A stretch of DNA of 64,000 nt from JBFMCC01 sp037445635 (GTDB taxonomy: Bacteria > Chloroflexota > Anaerolineae > Anaerolineales > Villigracilaceae), in assembly GCA_037445635.1 (NCBI GenBank), contig JBBIKC010000016.1, forward strand, positions 1 through 64,000. Reading direction: 5' to 3'. Positions 34,137 through 42,644 of this stretch are shown here, piece after piece. The notes beneath the pieces were generated by a model. The model worked only from the letters and a program-made list of their open reading frames with translations. It searched no databases and was not told where the DNA came from. The position numbers and the translations under genes were made by a program. Every line of letters starts with the position of its first letter. Within the stretch, counting starts at the first letter, position 1.

Positions 34137-34433
34137 ATGGAATCGAAGTTGTACGTTGGAAACCTGCCCTACTCGGCCACCGAAGAAGAGCTGAGTTCCA
34201 TGTTTGGGCAGGCCGGCACCGTGACCTCGGTGGCGATCATCAAGGATCGCGAAACAGGCCGCTCGAAGGGCTTTGCCTTCGTTGAGATGAGCAATGGCGA
34301 CGAGGCCCAGAAAGCCATTAACATGCTCAACGGACAGCCCATGGGCGGACGCGACCTGCGCGTGAGCATTGCCCGGCCGCGCGAGGAAGGCGGCGGCCGC
34401 TCGTTCAACCGCGGCCAGCGCCGCAACTATTAG
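34137..34433 (+). CDS. Single RRM RNA-binding protein
   Basis: 98 residues. RRM with RNP2 KLYVGNLPYS and RNP1 RSKGFAFVEM, then a short Gly/Arg tail (REEGGGRSFNRGQRRNY). These proteins resemble cyanobacterial cold-inducible Rbp and bind RNA. Two in-frame ATGs exist (34131, 34137). The AGGAG at 34125-34129 is 7 bases before the second and too close to the first, so 34137 is chosen. The ~95-base leader from a TATACT box (34030-34035) has a GCCCGCGACGCGGGC hairpin, which may matter for cold regulation (inference). Confidence 0.92.
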   Translation: MESKLYVGNLPYSATEEELSSMFGQAGTVTSVAIIKDRETGRSKGFAFVEMSNGDEAQKAINMLNGQPMGGRDLRVSIARPREEGGGRSFNRGQRRNY

Positions 34434-34455
34434 CCCCACAAACGCCGAAAAACAG

Positions 34456-34484
34456 ACTCCCCGGTCCATGCCAGACCGGGGAGT
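34456..34484. terminator. Bidirectional terminator between RRM and FmdB genes
   Basis: ACTCCCCGGTC / GACCGGGGAGT, 11 bp perfect, 7-base loop, followed by TGTATT. Closes both convergent genes. Confidence 0.85.
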
Positions 34485-34488
34485 TGTA

Positions 34489-34860
34489 TTATGACTCGTC
34501 CTCGCCGCCCAGGTCGGGCAAGGCGGACTCGATCTCTTCGGGACTTTGGCCTGCCTCCAGCCGGTCCACCACGTCGTCGAATTCGGGCGGCAACTCCTCG
34601 CCCGTCTCCTTTCCCATTTTGCGCATCATCTTTCCGAGGGCGCGCGGGTCGTCCTCCAGCCCCTCCAGCGCGGAGGGATCAGCCAGGTCTTCCATGCGGC
34701 TCTCCTCGGATCTGGCGATGCGCACGCGCGTCAGCCTGCGGCGGACGTTTTCGCTTCCACAACGGGAGCAGGCCACGGGTCGCGTGCCGTATTCGCTGAA
34801 GGTCATGAAGACCTCGAAGCGGTTCTGACAGTCGAGACAGGTATAGGGATAAGCAGGCAT
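34489..34860 (-). CDS. FmdB-type zinc ribbon protein
   Basis: 123 residues. MPAYPYTCLDCQNRFEVFMTF and PVACSRCGSENVRRRLTRV give the two CxxC knuckles of the FmdB regulatory family, followed by an acidic tail (DDVVDRLEAGQSPEEIESALPD). Function is unknown in bacteria. It starts without leader behind a TAAAAT box at 34867-34872. Confidence 0.9.
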   Translation of the reverse strand: MPAYPYTCLDCQNRFEVFMTFSEYGTRPVACSRCGSENVRRRLTRVRIARSEESRMEDLADPSALEGLEDDPRALGKMMRKMGKETGEELPPEFDDVVDRLEAGQSPEEIESALPDLGGEDES

Positions 34861-34866
34861 GACCTT

Positions 34867-34872
34867 ATTTTA
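34867..34872 (-). promoter_or_regulatory. -10 box for leaderless fmdB-like gene
   Basis: Minus-strand TAAAAT ending 6 bases before ATG 34860. Confidence 0.5.
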
Positions 34873-34898
34873 ATCCAGACTCCCGCCTGCTTTCTAGG

Positions 34899-34904
34899 TA
34901 CAAT
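34899..34904 (+). promoter_or_regulatory. -10 box for leaderless gmk
   Basis: TACAAT ending 6 bases before ATG 34911; no RBS in the six bases between. Confidence 0.6.
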
Positions 34905-34910
34905 TGGGAG

Positions 34911-35534
34911 ATGACCCCCGACCCACAATTCCATCCTCAATACACCAGCCCGCTGCTCATCGTCATCTCCGGCCCTTCAGGTGTAGGCAAGGACAGCGTG
35001 ATCCAGCGCATGAAGGAACGCGAGATGCCGTTCCATTTTGTCGTCACGGCCACCACACGGCCGCGCCGCGAGAACGAAGTGCACGGCAGAGATTACTGGT
35101 TCGTCTCGAAGGAAGAATTCGCCCGCATGATCGAGGAGAACGAACTCTTCGAATATGCCATCGTGTACGGCGACTACAAAGGCATCCCCAAACAACAGGT
35201 GCGTGAGGCGCTGGCCAGCGGCAAGGATGTGATCATGCGCCTCGATGTGCAGGGCGCGGAGAGCGTCCGCAAACTGGCGCCCGAGGCGCTGTTGATCTTC
35301 ATCACGGTCGAGAGCGAGGAGGAACTGGTGCGCCGTCTGCAGACGCGCAAGACCGAGACGGCCGAGGAACTCAAACTGCGCATCGCCACCGCGCGCCGCG
35401 AACTGATACGCATTAACGAATTTGACTACGTAATCGTCAATCGCGATGATCAACTGGATAAAACGGTGGACACGATCCGGGCCATCATCGAAGCCGAACA
35501 TCACCGCGTAAAACAACGCAAGGTAACCCTGTGA
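34911..35534 (+). CDS. gmk: Guanylate kinase
   Basis: 207 residues. Phosphorylates GMP to GDP. Seen: SGPSGVGKDSVIQRM P-loop, where the Ser/Thr after GK is Asp. Also TATTRPRRENEVHGRDYWFVSKEEF, EYAIVYGDYKGIPKQQV, LRLDVQGAESVRK, IFITVESEEELVRRLQTRKTE. The leaderless start is supported by the -10 box. The stop overlaps the rhomboid GTG (GTGA). Confidence 0.96.
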   Translation: MTPDPQFHPQYTSPLLIVISGPSGVGKDSVIQRMKEREMPFHFVVTATTRPRRENEVHGRDYWFVSKEEFARMIEENELFEYAIVYGDYKGIPKQQVREALASGKDVIMRLDVQGAESVRKLAPEALLIFITVESEEELVRRLQTRKTETAEELKLRIATARRELIRINEFDYVIVNRDDQLDKTVDTIRAIIEAEHHRVKQRKVTL

Positions 35535-36292
35535 ACCAGACTCCCGCCTCACCTTTGACCCCCGAGCCGGCCGCGCCCGTCCCCGGCCGAATCTCCCTTC
35601 GGCTTCCGTCTTCGCTCCCGCGCGTCACATACGCGCTCCTCGGGCTGACCATCTTTACGTACATTCTTCAATTCATCTTCCCGCAGATCGTTGACCTGGG
35701 AGAGAAAAACAACAGCCTGATCCGCGCCGGTCAACTCTGGCGGTTAATCACACCGGTTCTGTTGCATGGACCGATCTGGCACATTGGTTTCAACATGTAC
35801 GCGCTGTTCTCGCTCGGCTCCGGCCTGGAACGACGGTTCGGGCACGTGCGGTTCCTGATGCTCTACCTGCTGGCGGGATTCGCCGGGAACGTGTTCTCCT
35901 TCCTCGTCACGGACAGCAATTCCATCGGCGCTTCGACCGCGATCTTCGGGCTGATCGCGGCGGAGGGAGTCTTCCTTTACCAAAACCGCAGGTTGTTCGG
36001 GGAGGAGGCGCGGCAGGCGATTGGGAATGTCGTCTCAGTCGCGGCTATCAACCTGTTCATCGGCTTTTCCAGCGGCGGCTACATTGACAACTGGGGGCAC
36101 ATCGGCGGCCTGCTGGGCGGATTGATCTTCACGTGGTTCGGCGGTCCGTTGTGGGAGGTGGAGGGCATCTATCCCCTGCTCCGCCTCGTGGACCGGCGCG
36201 GTAATGTTGACCTGTTGCTGGGCGCAGGAATGGTATTGCTGCTCTTCGGGGGACTGGCCATGTTGGGGTTGATTGCGCCAATCATTCGTTAG
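35531..36292 (+). CDS. Rhomboid family intramembrane serine protease
   Basis: 253 residues, six or seven helices. Start codon GTG overlaps the gmk stop. HIGFNMYALFSLGSGLERRFG matches the first rhomboid motif (HxxxNM), SIGASTAIFGLIAAE holds the GxSx catalytic serine, and NWGHIGGLLGGLIF holds the catalytic histidine. Cleaves membrane proteins within the bilayer; targets unknown. Confidence 0.93.
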   Translation: MNQTPASPLTPEPAAPVPGRISLRLPSSLPRVTYALLGLTIFTYILQFIFPQIVDLGEKNNSLIRAGQLWRLITPVLLHGPIWHIGFNMYALFSLGSGLERRFGHVRFLMLYLLAGFAGNVFSFLVTDSNSIGASTAIFGLIAAEGVFLYQNRRLFGEEARQAIGNVVSVAAINLFIGFSSGGYIDNWGHIGGLLGGLIFTWFGGPLWEVEGIYPLLRLVDRRGNVDLLLGAGMVLLLFGGLAMLGLIAPIIR

Positions 36293-36315
36293 GATAATTT
36301 CCTGCTTCACACAGG

Positions 36316-36347
36316 ACGTCCCGAAGGTCTCAAAACCTTCGGGACGT
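36316..36347. terminator. Bidirectional terminator between rhomboid and dppC-like genes
   Basis: ACGTCCCGAAGGT / ACCTTCGGGACGT, 13 bp perfect, 6-base loop, then TTGCC. No long T-run, but it sits between convergent genes. Confidence 0.7.
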
Positions 36348-36371
36348 TGCCAATCTCGCCGTCTCGTCAGA

Positions 36372-37328
36372 TTAACTCACGTGCGCCAGGCGCGGGTCGA
36401 GCGCGTCGCGCAGGCCGTCGCCGAGCAGGTTGAACGAGAGCACGGTCAGCATGATGGCAAGACCGGGGAAGAACACCAGGTGCGGCGCGGTGAAGACCTG
36501 GTTACGCTCCGCGCCGAGCATGGAGCCCCATTCGGGCATGGGCGGCTGGGCACCCAGGCCAAGGAACGAGAGCGCAGCGGCGTCAAGGATGGCTGTGGCG
36601 ATGCCAAGCGTACCCTGCACAATGAGCGGGGTCAACGCGTTGGGCAGGATGCGGCGGAACAAAATCTGGAGGTTGGATCCGCCCAGGGCGCGGGTGGCAG
36701 ACACGTAGTCCATTTCACGGACCGAGAGGACCGAAGCACGCACCACGCGCGCGTAGGCGGGAATCGAAACGATGCCGATCGCCAGCAGAGCGTTCGTCAA
36801 CCCGGGGCCGAGCACGGTCACAATCGCAATCGCCAGCAGGAGTGATGGAAAGGCCAACACCACATCCATGACGCGCATGATAGTGTTATCCAGCCAGCCG
36901 CCGAAGTATCCGCCGATCGCGCCGAGCACCGTGCCGATAATGATGGCAAAAGTGACGGTCGAGAATCCGATCCATAGACTGATGCGCGAGCCGTAAAGCA
37001 GACGGCTGAACTGGTCGCGCACATTACCATCAATGCCGAGAATGTGCTGGGGTTGGTCTTTTGGACATCCGAACAGGTGGATGCAGGGCGCGGCGCGGGC
37101 TTTGATGCGCTGAGGCGGATCGGCATCCAGCATGGAGAGGGTGGGGTCGTACGGAGCAATCCACTGCGCGGTTAGAGCGATCACAACAAGCACCATCAGG
37201 ATGAAGAGGCCGACCAGGGCGGAGCGGCGTCGAAAGAGCCGCCGCCAGGTGATCTGCCACAGGCTGACAGATTTAAGGGAGAGCCCTTCGGCGTCCAGGG
37301 TTGTGACTTTTGAGTCGACGGTGGTCAT
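36372..37328 (-). CDS. Peptide/oligopeptide ABC transporter permease, DppC-like
   Basis: 318 residues. Inner-membrane permease with six helices; a long cytoplasmic N-terminus, helix LVGLFILMVLVVIALTAQW, the WIGFSTVTFAIIIGTVLGAIGGYFGG start of the BPD domain and the EAA-like loop VRASVLSVREMDYVSATRALGGSNLQIL (outlined). LNLLGDGLRDALDPRL ends it. Second permease of the operon; pairs with the DppB-like protein 9 bases upstream. No DppD or DppF ATPase follows, so ATPases must come from elsewhere. Confidence 0.93.
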   Translation of the reverse strand: MTTVDSKVTTLDAEGLSLKSVSLWQITWRRLFRRRSALVGLFILMVLVVIALTAQWIAPYDPTLSMLDADPPQRIKARAAPCIHLFGCPKDQPQHILGIDGNVRDQFSRLLYGSRISLWIGFSTVTFAIIIGTVLGAIGGYFGGWLDNTIMRVMDVVLAFPSLLLAIAIVTVLGPGLTNALLAIGIVSIPAYARVVRASVLSVREMDYVSATRALGGSNLQILFRRILPNALTPLIVQGTLGIATAILDAAALSFLGLGAQPPMPEWGSMLGAERNQVFTAPHLVFFPGLAIMLTVLSFNLLGDGLRDALDPRLAHVS

Positions 37329-37337
37329 GTTCGGTTC

Positions 37338-38420
37338 CTAGTCGAGGCGGATGCGGGGATCGAGATACGCGTAAGAGACATCAACAATCAAATTGAGCAG
37401 GACGAAGAAGATCGCGATCACAACAGTAAAGGCCTGCACGATACCGTAGTCGCGGGCGGTGATGGCGTCATAGAGGATGCGTCCAACGCCGGAGAGACCA
37501 AATACCGTCTCGGTGAGTACCGCCCCGCCGAGCAGACTGCCGAGCGAGAGGCCGATCACCGTCACCAGCGGCAGAAGCGAATTCCGAAATGCGTGTTTCG
37601 ATATGACCACGTAGCGCGTGAGTCCTTTGGCGCGCGCGGTGCGGATGTAATCCTGACCCAGCACATCCAGCATGGCCGAACGCGCCATGCGGGCGATCAG
37701 CGCCATGGGGATGGTGCCAAGCGCCATGGCTGGGAGAATAAGGTGCTTGACTGCATCTTTCAAAAGTACCCAGTTGGCGCTGAGCAGGGCATTCAGGATG
37801 TTCATGCGGCTGAGGAACGTCAACAGGCCGGCGGTCATGCCCGCTTCGGGAAGCACGAGCCCCCACACTTCATAGAACGGGTCATCCGGCACGCCGGGCG
37901 TGACACGCCCGGAAGGCGGTAACCAGAAGGGAGTGTCTTTCAGCAAAAGAGAAAAAACATAAGCCAGCATCAACCCCAGCCAGAAGACCGGCATGGAAAC
38001 GCCTATATTGGCCCAGACCATCGTTGTCACGTCAATCCACGAATTGTGCCTGACTGCCGAAATAACGCCAAGGGGGATGCCAACGATAACAGCGATAAAC
38101 AGGGCGGAGAAACTAAGTTCAACGGTGGTGGGCAACCGCTCGACCAGCAGGCGCGTGACCGGCAGACTATAGCGAATCGACTCGCCGAAATCGCCGCGCA
38201 TGATCTCGCCGACATAAATACCGAATTGTGTCAGAATGGGCTTGTCCAATCCCTTCTCGCGAATAAAACGTTCGCACACTGCCTGTGTGGCTTTTTCCCC
38301 CAAGATAGCGCGGCACGGATCGCCGGGGATCAGACGCGCTAGGGCAAAGGTAACGAACAATATACCGAATAATACCGGGACTGCGGCCAGCACGCGGCGT
38401 GTAATGTACTGAATCATCAT
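37338..38420 (-). CDS. Peptide ABC transporter permease, DppB-like
   Basis: 360 residues. YITRRVLAAVPVLFGILFVTFALARLIPGDPC is the DppB N-terminus (outlined). The periplasmic loop VCERFIREKGLDKPILTQFG, then GDFGESIRYSLPVTRLLVERLPTT and the EAA loop DYIRTARAKGLTRYVVISKHAFRNSLLP (outlined) follow. LIVDVSYAYLDPRIRL ends it. Encoded between the binding protein and the DppC-like permease. Confidence 0.93.
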   Translation of the reverse strand: MMIQYITRRVLAAVPVLFGILFVTFALARLIPGDPCRAILGEKATQAVCERFIREKGLDKPILTQFGIYVGEIMRGDFGESIRYSLPVTRLLVERLPTTVELSFSALFIAVIVGIPLGVISAVRHNSWIDVTTMVWANIGVSMPVFWLGLMLAYVFSLLLKDTPFWLPPSGRVTPGVPDDPFYEVWGLVLPEAGMTAGLLTFLSRMNILNALLSANWVLLKDAVKHLILPAMALGTIPMALIARMARSAMLDVLGQDYIRTARAKGLTRYVVISKHAFRNSLLPLVTVIGLSLGSLLGGAVLTETVFGLSGVGRILYDAITARDYGIVQAFTVVIAIFFVLLNLIVDVSYAYLDPRIRLD

Positions 38421-38437
38421 GAGCGGCCTCTCTTGTG

Positions 38438-38472
38438 AATACGGGATGGCGGAGGCTCCGCCATCCCGTATT
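38438..38472. repeat. Perfect hairpin between binding-protein and permease genes
   Basis: AATACGGGATGGCGGA / TCCGCCATCCCGTATT, 16 bp perfect, GGC loop. In ABC-transporter operons such hairpins after the binding-protein gene stabilise its mRNA or attenuate the permease genes, giving excess binding protein. Confidence 0.75.
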
Positions 38473-38499
38473 GGTTATTACACAGGGCGGAAGGTACGA

Positions 38500-40245
38500 T
38501 TAACCGCCGGGCTTCTTCATCAAGCCCCACAGATAATCGTAGTACTCCCACAGGTTGGTGTTGCCCGCGTGAGTCGGCGAGGCAATGTTGAGGCCCATGT
38601 TGAAGGTGGCTACAACATCCGTCGCATCGAAGTCCGAGCCGTCATGGAACTTGACGCCCTGGCGCAAGGTGCAGGTCCAGACCGTCAGGTCCTCGTTCGG
38701 GTCGCAGGATTCAGCCAGCAACGGTTCGGTGGCTGTGCCATTGATCTCATACCCATACAGGGCTTCCATGACCTGGTCGCAGGCGCGCAGGGATTCACCG
38801 TCGGACTCATCGGCGCAGAACATGCTGATGGGTTCGGCATTCTGCATCCAGATGAAGGTGTCGCGGCCGCCCGGGTCAGAGAAGGCGAACTGCTCATTGG
38901 TCAGCGGGCTGGCCTGCGGAACCGTCACGTCAGCCTTGTACGCTGCGGCAGAACCGCCGTGAGCAACGGGTATCATCGGAACCAGTTCGCGGATGGCGTT
39001 GTTGGCCTCCACGTAATAGGGCTCAGCCTCAGCCGGGTCCGCAATCTGAGCACCAGCGACCAGCGGCTCATAGATCTCGGGGAAGGTTGTGCCGAACTGC
39101 GGGTTGGCCTGGCCAAAGTGGAAGTCCAAGAAGTTGGTGACGTGCGGATAGTCCGCGCCCCAGCCGAGCAGGTAGAAACCGTCCAGACTGCCAGAGGTGG
39201 AAGCCTCGATGAAGGCACCCGATTCCATGACGACAATCTCGGCGTCAATGTTCAGGTTTTCCTTCAACTGGGCCTGGATATCCTGGGCCACGTTGGCAAC
39301 CTGCGGCAGGTAGCCGCGGACGACATCGCGGTAGTACAGCTTGGTGGAGAAACCGTCCGGGTAACCGGCCTCGGCCAGCAGGGCCTTGGCCGCATCAACA
39401 TCGAAGTCGTACCAGGGATCGCCCACGCAGCCGTTCGGAATGGCGCAGGGCGTGAAGTGCGAGGCGACTTCGGAGCCGGCCGGATAGAAGGTATCCACAA
39501 TGCGCTGGCGGTTAATGCCCATGGCAATGGCCTGGCGCACCTTGACATCGTCGAACGGCTCGAAGGTGTTGGTCATGCCGATGTAGAAGACATTCAAAGC
39601 CGGGCGGACCTGCAAGTGGAGATTGGGATCGTTCTGAACAGTCTCGAAGTCCTCAGGACCGACGTTGTCAATGCCATCCACCGTGCCAGACTGGAGTTCC
39701 AGCAGGCGGGCGGCAGACTCAGACGACCAGCGGTACACCAGGGTTTCGGCCGCGGGCGGCTCGCCCCAGTAATCAGGATTGGCAACGAAGGTAATGCTCT
39801 CGCCGCGGTTCCACTCGCTGACCATGTACGGACCGGTGCCAACCGGGTGCTCGAGGCCTTCGCTGTTTCGGGCGCCGTCCACTGCTGTGGCTTCCAGCCA
39901 TTCCGAGGGATAGATCGCGAACGGGCTGAAGGCCACCTTCGAGAGGAAGGCGGGATCCGAACGGCATAGTGTAAAGGTCACGGTGTGTTCGTCGGTCGCA
40001 ACGACGGACTGGATCAAACCGACGTAATCGCCATTGCATTCCTCTGCCGGAACAGAGAGCGAAGTACCATCGAAGGTCGCAATCGGCACATCCGGGATGG
40101 GGGTGGGCTCGGGCGCTTCTGTGGGCGCCTCAGTAGCCGGAGGCTCGGTCATGGGCGCTTCGGTGGTCTCGGCGGGGCCGCATGCGGCGAGCATCAGGCT
40201 GGCCAGCACCAACACCGAGAGCAGAGCAAACAGTTTGTTTTTCAC
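38500..40245 (-). CDS. Peptide ABC transporter substrate-binding lipoprotein (SBP family 5)
   Basis: 581 residues from GTG 40245, with AGGAGA 9 bases upstream; the ATG-initiated longer frame from 40308 runs through the RBS. Lipoprotein signal LFALLSVLVLASLMLAAC, then a Thr/Glu/Pro-rich linker (~24-55). Family 5 segments: HPVGTGPYMVSEWNRGESITFVANPDYWGEPP (outlined), RWSSESAARLLELQSGTVDGID, VRQAIAMGINRQRIVDTFYPAG, AKALLAEAGYPDG. The usual N-terminal half-lobe before AEECNGDY is short for the family. Feeds the DppB/DppC pair downstream. Confidence 0.92.
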   Translation of the reverse strand: MKNKLFALLSVLVLASLMLAACGPAETTEAPMTEPPATEAPTEAPEPTPIPDVPIATFDGTSLSVPAEECNGDYVGLIQSVVATDEHTVTFTLCRSDPAFLSKVAFSPFAIYPSEWLEATAVDGARNSEGLEHPVGTGPYMVSEWNRGESITFVANPDYWGEPPAAETLVYRWSSESAARLLELQSGTVDGIDNVGPEDFETVQNDPNLHLQVRPALNVFYIGMTNTFEPFDDVKVRQAIAMGINRQRIVDTFYPAGSEVASHFTPCAIPNGCVGDPWYDFDVDAAKALLAEAGYPDGFSTKLYYRDVVRGYLPQVANVAQDIQAQLKENLNIDAEIVVMESGAFIEASTSGSLDGFYLLGWGADYPHVTNFLDFHFGQANPQFGTTFPEIYEPLVAGAQIADPAEAEPYYVEANNAIRELVPMIPVAHGGSAAAYKADVTVPQASPLTNEQFAFSDPGGRDTFIWMQNAEPISMFCADESDGESLRACDQVMEALYGYEINGTATEPLLAESCDPNEDLTVWTCTLRQGVKFHDGSDFDATDVVATFNMGLNIASPTHAGNTNLWEYYDYLWGLMKKPGG

Positions 40246-40370
40246 GTTCTCTTCTCCTAGAGTTTTGGTAAATGGGGACAATTGGACGGGAAGGAATGGA
40301 AAAATCATTGGGACGGGGCACCTCCTTCGACTTTGACGATGTTAACATGCCGATAAATTATACAGCAAAA

Positions 40371-41483
40371 TCAACGCACCGGTAGAGGGATACCAAACCC
40401 GTTCAAGCGGACCTCGGATGGGTCGGCGGGCCATAGGCCGGGTACTTTTGTCCCGCAGTTCGGACAGGCCCCGTTTTTGGCCAAACGATATTCTGTGATC
40501 ACATACCCCGTGCGGCGAATCAGGCGGTGATTGCAATTCGGGCAGACCGTATCCTCGTACTCGTTCACGCGGCCGGGCAGATTACCGGCATAGACATAAC
40601 GCAGTCCGGCCTCGCGCCCGATATCCGCGGCGCGTAGTAACGTACGCGTGTCGGTGTTGTCGTGGTCGGTCATCTTGTAGTCTTTATGAAAGGCTGTCAC
40701 GTGCCAGGGAATATCCGGCGAGACTCCCGCCAGAAAACGCGCCGCGTCCCACAATTCCTCATTGCTGTCGTTGAAATCGGGTATCACCAGCGTGACCACC
40801 TCCACCCAGAGACCGAGGTCGCGCGCCCGTTTGATTCCGTCCAACGTATTCTGAAGCACGCCTCCGAGTTTGCGATAATTCTTGTCGCTCATGCACTTCA
40901 AGTCAATTTTGTACGCGTCCAGGTACGGCCTGAGATATTCCATTACCTCCGGTGTATTATTGCCGTTCGAGACGTAGGCGCACTTGAACCCCGCGGCCTT
41001 CGCCTCCTTGAAGATCGCCACAGCCCACTCGCTGGTGATCAACGGTTCGTTGTACGACGAGACCACTACCGCCGCGTCCGCACGCCGCGCCAGGTCCACC
41101 ATCTGCCGCGGCGAGACGCGCCGCACCAGTTCCACCGCCGCGTTGGAATTCGGATCGCGCATGGCCTGCGACGTGAACCAGTTCTGGCAGTACCCGCAAT
41201 GGAAATCGCACCCCAGCATTCCAAATGTCAGCGCGTTCGAGCCGGGCAGGACATGAAAGAACGGTTTCTTCTCGATTGGGTCGCTTTGCAGGGCGGCCAC
41301 ATAACCCCACGGCACGCGCAATTCGCCTCCCTCGTTAAACCTCACCTGGCAAATGCCGCGCTTACCCGGGCGGATCAGGCAGCGATGCCCGCAGGCAAAA
41401 CAGCGTACCGAGCCATCCGCCAGTTTTTCATAGAGTTCCCCCGTTGCAGTCAATTGGTCGAGCACGTCTCCAATCGTATCCAT
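40371..41483 (-). CDS. amrS: AmmeMemoRadiSam system radical SAM enzyme
   Basis: 370 residues. The cluster motif FGMLGCDFHCGYCQNW (CxxxCxxC) at ~95-105. N-terminal CFACGHRCLIRPGKRGICQVRFNEGGEL and C-terminal CPNCNHRLIRRTGYVITEYRLAKNGACPNCG zinc knuckles are typical of the family that co-occurs with AMMECR1 and MEMO proteins; the reaction is unknown. No AMMECR1 or MEMO gene is nearby. It shares a 20-bp divergent promoter region with mobA; its mRNA would be leaderless. Confidence 0.92.
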   Translation of the reverse strand: MDTIGDVLDQLTATGELYEKLADGSVRCFACGHRCLIRPGKRGICQVRFNEGGELRVPWGYVAALQSDPIEKKPFFHVLPGSNALTFGMLGCDFHCGYCQNWFTSQAMRDPNSNAAVELVRRVSPRQMVDLARRADAAVVVSSYNEPLITSEWAVAIFKEAKAAGFKCAYVSNGNNTPEVMEYLRPYLDAYKIDLKCMSDKNYRKLGGVLQNTLDGIKRARDLGLWVEVVTLVIPDFNDSNEELWDAARFLAGVSPDIPWHVTAFHKDYKMTDHDNTDTRTLLRAADIGREAGLRYVYAGNLPGRVNEYEDTVCPNCNHRLIRRTGYVITEYRLAKNGACPNCGTKVPGLWPADPSEVRLNGFGIPLPVR

Positions 41484-41503
41484 CTCTCGTATAATATACC
41501 ACT
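41484..41503. promoter_or_regulatory. Overlapping bidirectional -10 promoter for amrS and mobA
   Basis: Only 20 bp separate the two ATGs. They contain TATAATATA: plus strand TATAAT (41490-41495) ends 8 bases before the mobA ATG; minus strand TATTAT (41496-41491) or TGG-TATATT (41498-41493) ends 7-9 bases before the amrS ATG. Both transcripts should be leaderless or nearly so. Confidence 0.75.
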
Positions 41504-42139
41504 ATGTTGACCGTCGTCATCCAGGCCGGAGGAGGCTCCACGCGCATGGGCGAGGACAAGGCCCTCAAGCCGTTTCTCGGACGCCCGCTCATCCAGCGCG
41601 TCATGGACCGCCTCGCGCCCATCGCCGACGAACTAATCGTGACGACCAACCGCCCGCAGGAATACGCCTTCACCGGCGCGCGCCTCGTTTCGGACCTCAA
41701 GCCGGGGCGCGGCGCTCTGGGCGGACTCTACACTGCCATCGCCTCCGCCAGCGCGCCGGTGGTGGCGGTCGCGGCCTGCGACATGCCCTTCGCCTCCGCG
41801 CCGCTCCTCGAAACGGCGGCCCGGATTCTCGTCCGCGAGGAAGCGGATGTCGTCATCCCTCGCACAACGTCCCGGGGAGGAAAGTCGAGCGAGGGATTCG
41901 AGCCCCTGCATGCCGTCTATCGCCGCGAGACCTGCCTGCCTGCGGTTGAGGCGGCCATCGAAGCCGACCAGTGGAAAGTCATCGCCTGGTTCCCGCAAGT
42001 CAAAGTGCGGGAATTGACATCGGAAGAAATCGCGCGCCTCGATCCGTCCGGCCTGGCCTTCTGGAACGTGAACACGCCCGAAGAATTTGCCGAGGCCGAG
42101 CGGCTCGCCCGATTATCCGATCAGCAACTACCAGGCTAG
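41504..42139 (+). CDS. mobA: Molybdenum cofactor guanylyltransferase
   Basis: 211 residues. Adds GMP to molybdopterin to make the MGD cofactor. IQAGGGSTRMGEDKALKPFLGRPLIQ is the NTP-transferase signature (GGxSxRMGxDK), then VSDLKPGRGALGGLYTAI and AACDMPFASAPLL. GFEPLHAVYRRETCLPAVE gives the acceptor region, and it ends with FWNVNTPEEFAEAE. No other moco genes lie nearby. If this cell makes selenoproteins, formate dehydrogenase is a natural client of both pathways (inference). Confidence 0.93.
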   Translation: MLTVVIQAGGGSTRMGEDKALKPFLGRPLIQRVMDRLAPIADELIVTTNRPQEYAFTGARLVSDLKPGRGALGGLYTAIASASAPVVAVAACDMPFASAPLLETAARILVREEADVVIPRTTSRGGKSSEGFEPLHAVYRRETCLPAVEAAIEADQWKVIAWFPQVKVRELTSEEIARLDPSGLAFWNVNTPEEFAEAERLARLSDQQLPG

Positions 42140-42150
42140 CGACCATCAGC

Positions 42151-42573
42151 CTATCTGACTACCAGCACCGGGCACGGCGCGTGGGCCAGCACTTTGTGGC
42201 TGGTGCTACCCAACACGGCCCCGGCAATGCGCCCCAGCCCGCGCGACCCGATGACGATCACATCGCTGGCGCGCGTCGTGGCGACGTCAATGATGGCTTC
42301 GGCCGGCGAGCCTTCGATCAATTCAGTGTGAACCTCGCCGGGAATTTCGCCAACCGCCTCCTGCGCGACCTTCAAAATGTCCTGAGCCTCTTTCATGCGC
42401 GCATCAATGACATGCTGTAAATTCGGCTCACCCAGATAGGGAGGGATGCGGTCAAAAGCAACCACGATGCGCAGATCGTCGGATTTCATGGCCCGCGCGA
42501 GGTCACCGGCCATGCGGGCGGCGTGCAGGGCGTGTTCCGAACCATCCACTGCAAGCAGGATCTTGTTGAACAT
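42151..42573 (-). CDS. Universal stress protein, ATP-binding type
   Basis: 140 residues from ATG 42573 (MFNKILLAVDGSEHALHAAR), with AAAGGAGG 6 bases upstream. VIVIGSRGLGRIAGAVLGSTSHKVLAHAPCPVLVV contains the GxxG-9x-G(S/T) nucleotide motif (outlined). UspA-type proteins bind ATP and act in stress adaptation. Divergent from the cysteine desulfurase gene. Confidence 0.93.
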   Translation of the reverse strand: MFNKILLAVDGSEHALHAARMAGDLARAMKSDDLRIVVAFDRIPPYLGEPNLQHVIDARMKEAQDILKVAQEAVGEIPGEVHTELIEGSPAEAIIDVATTRASDVIVIGSRGLGRIAGAVLGSTSHKVLAHAPCPVLVVR

Positions 42574-42644
42574 CGAGCCTCCTTTCTGTAGGGTACAATC
42601 CAAGTATACAATCAGAGTGTTGAATTTACATTAAGGAGCCGCGC

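Noticed and set aside
38419..39969. 516-residue plus-strand frame
   Set aside because: Antisense shadow of the peptide-binding protein gene.
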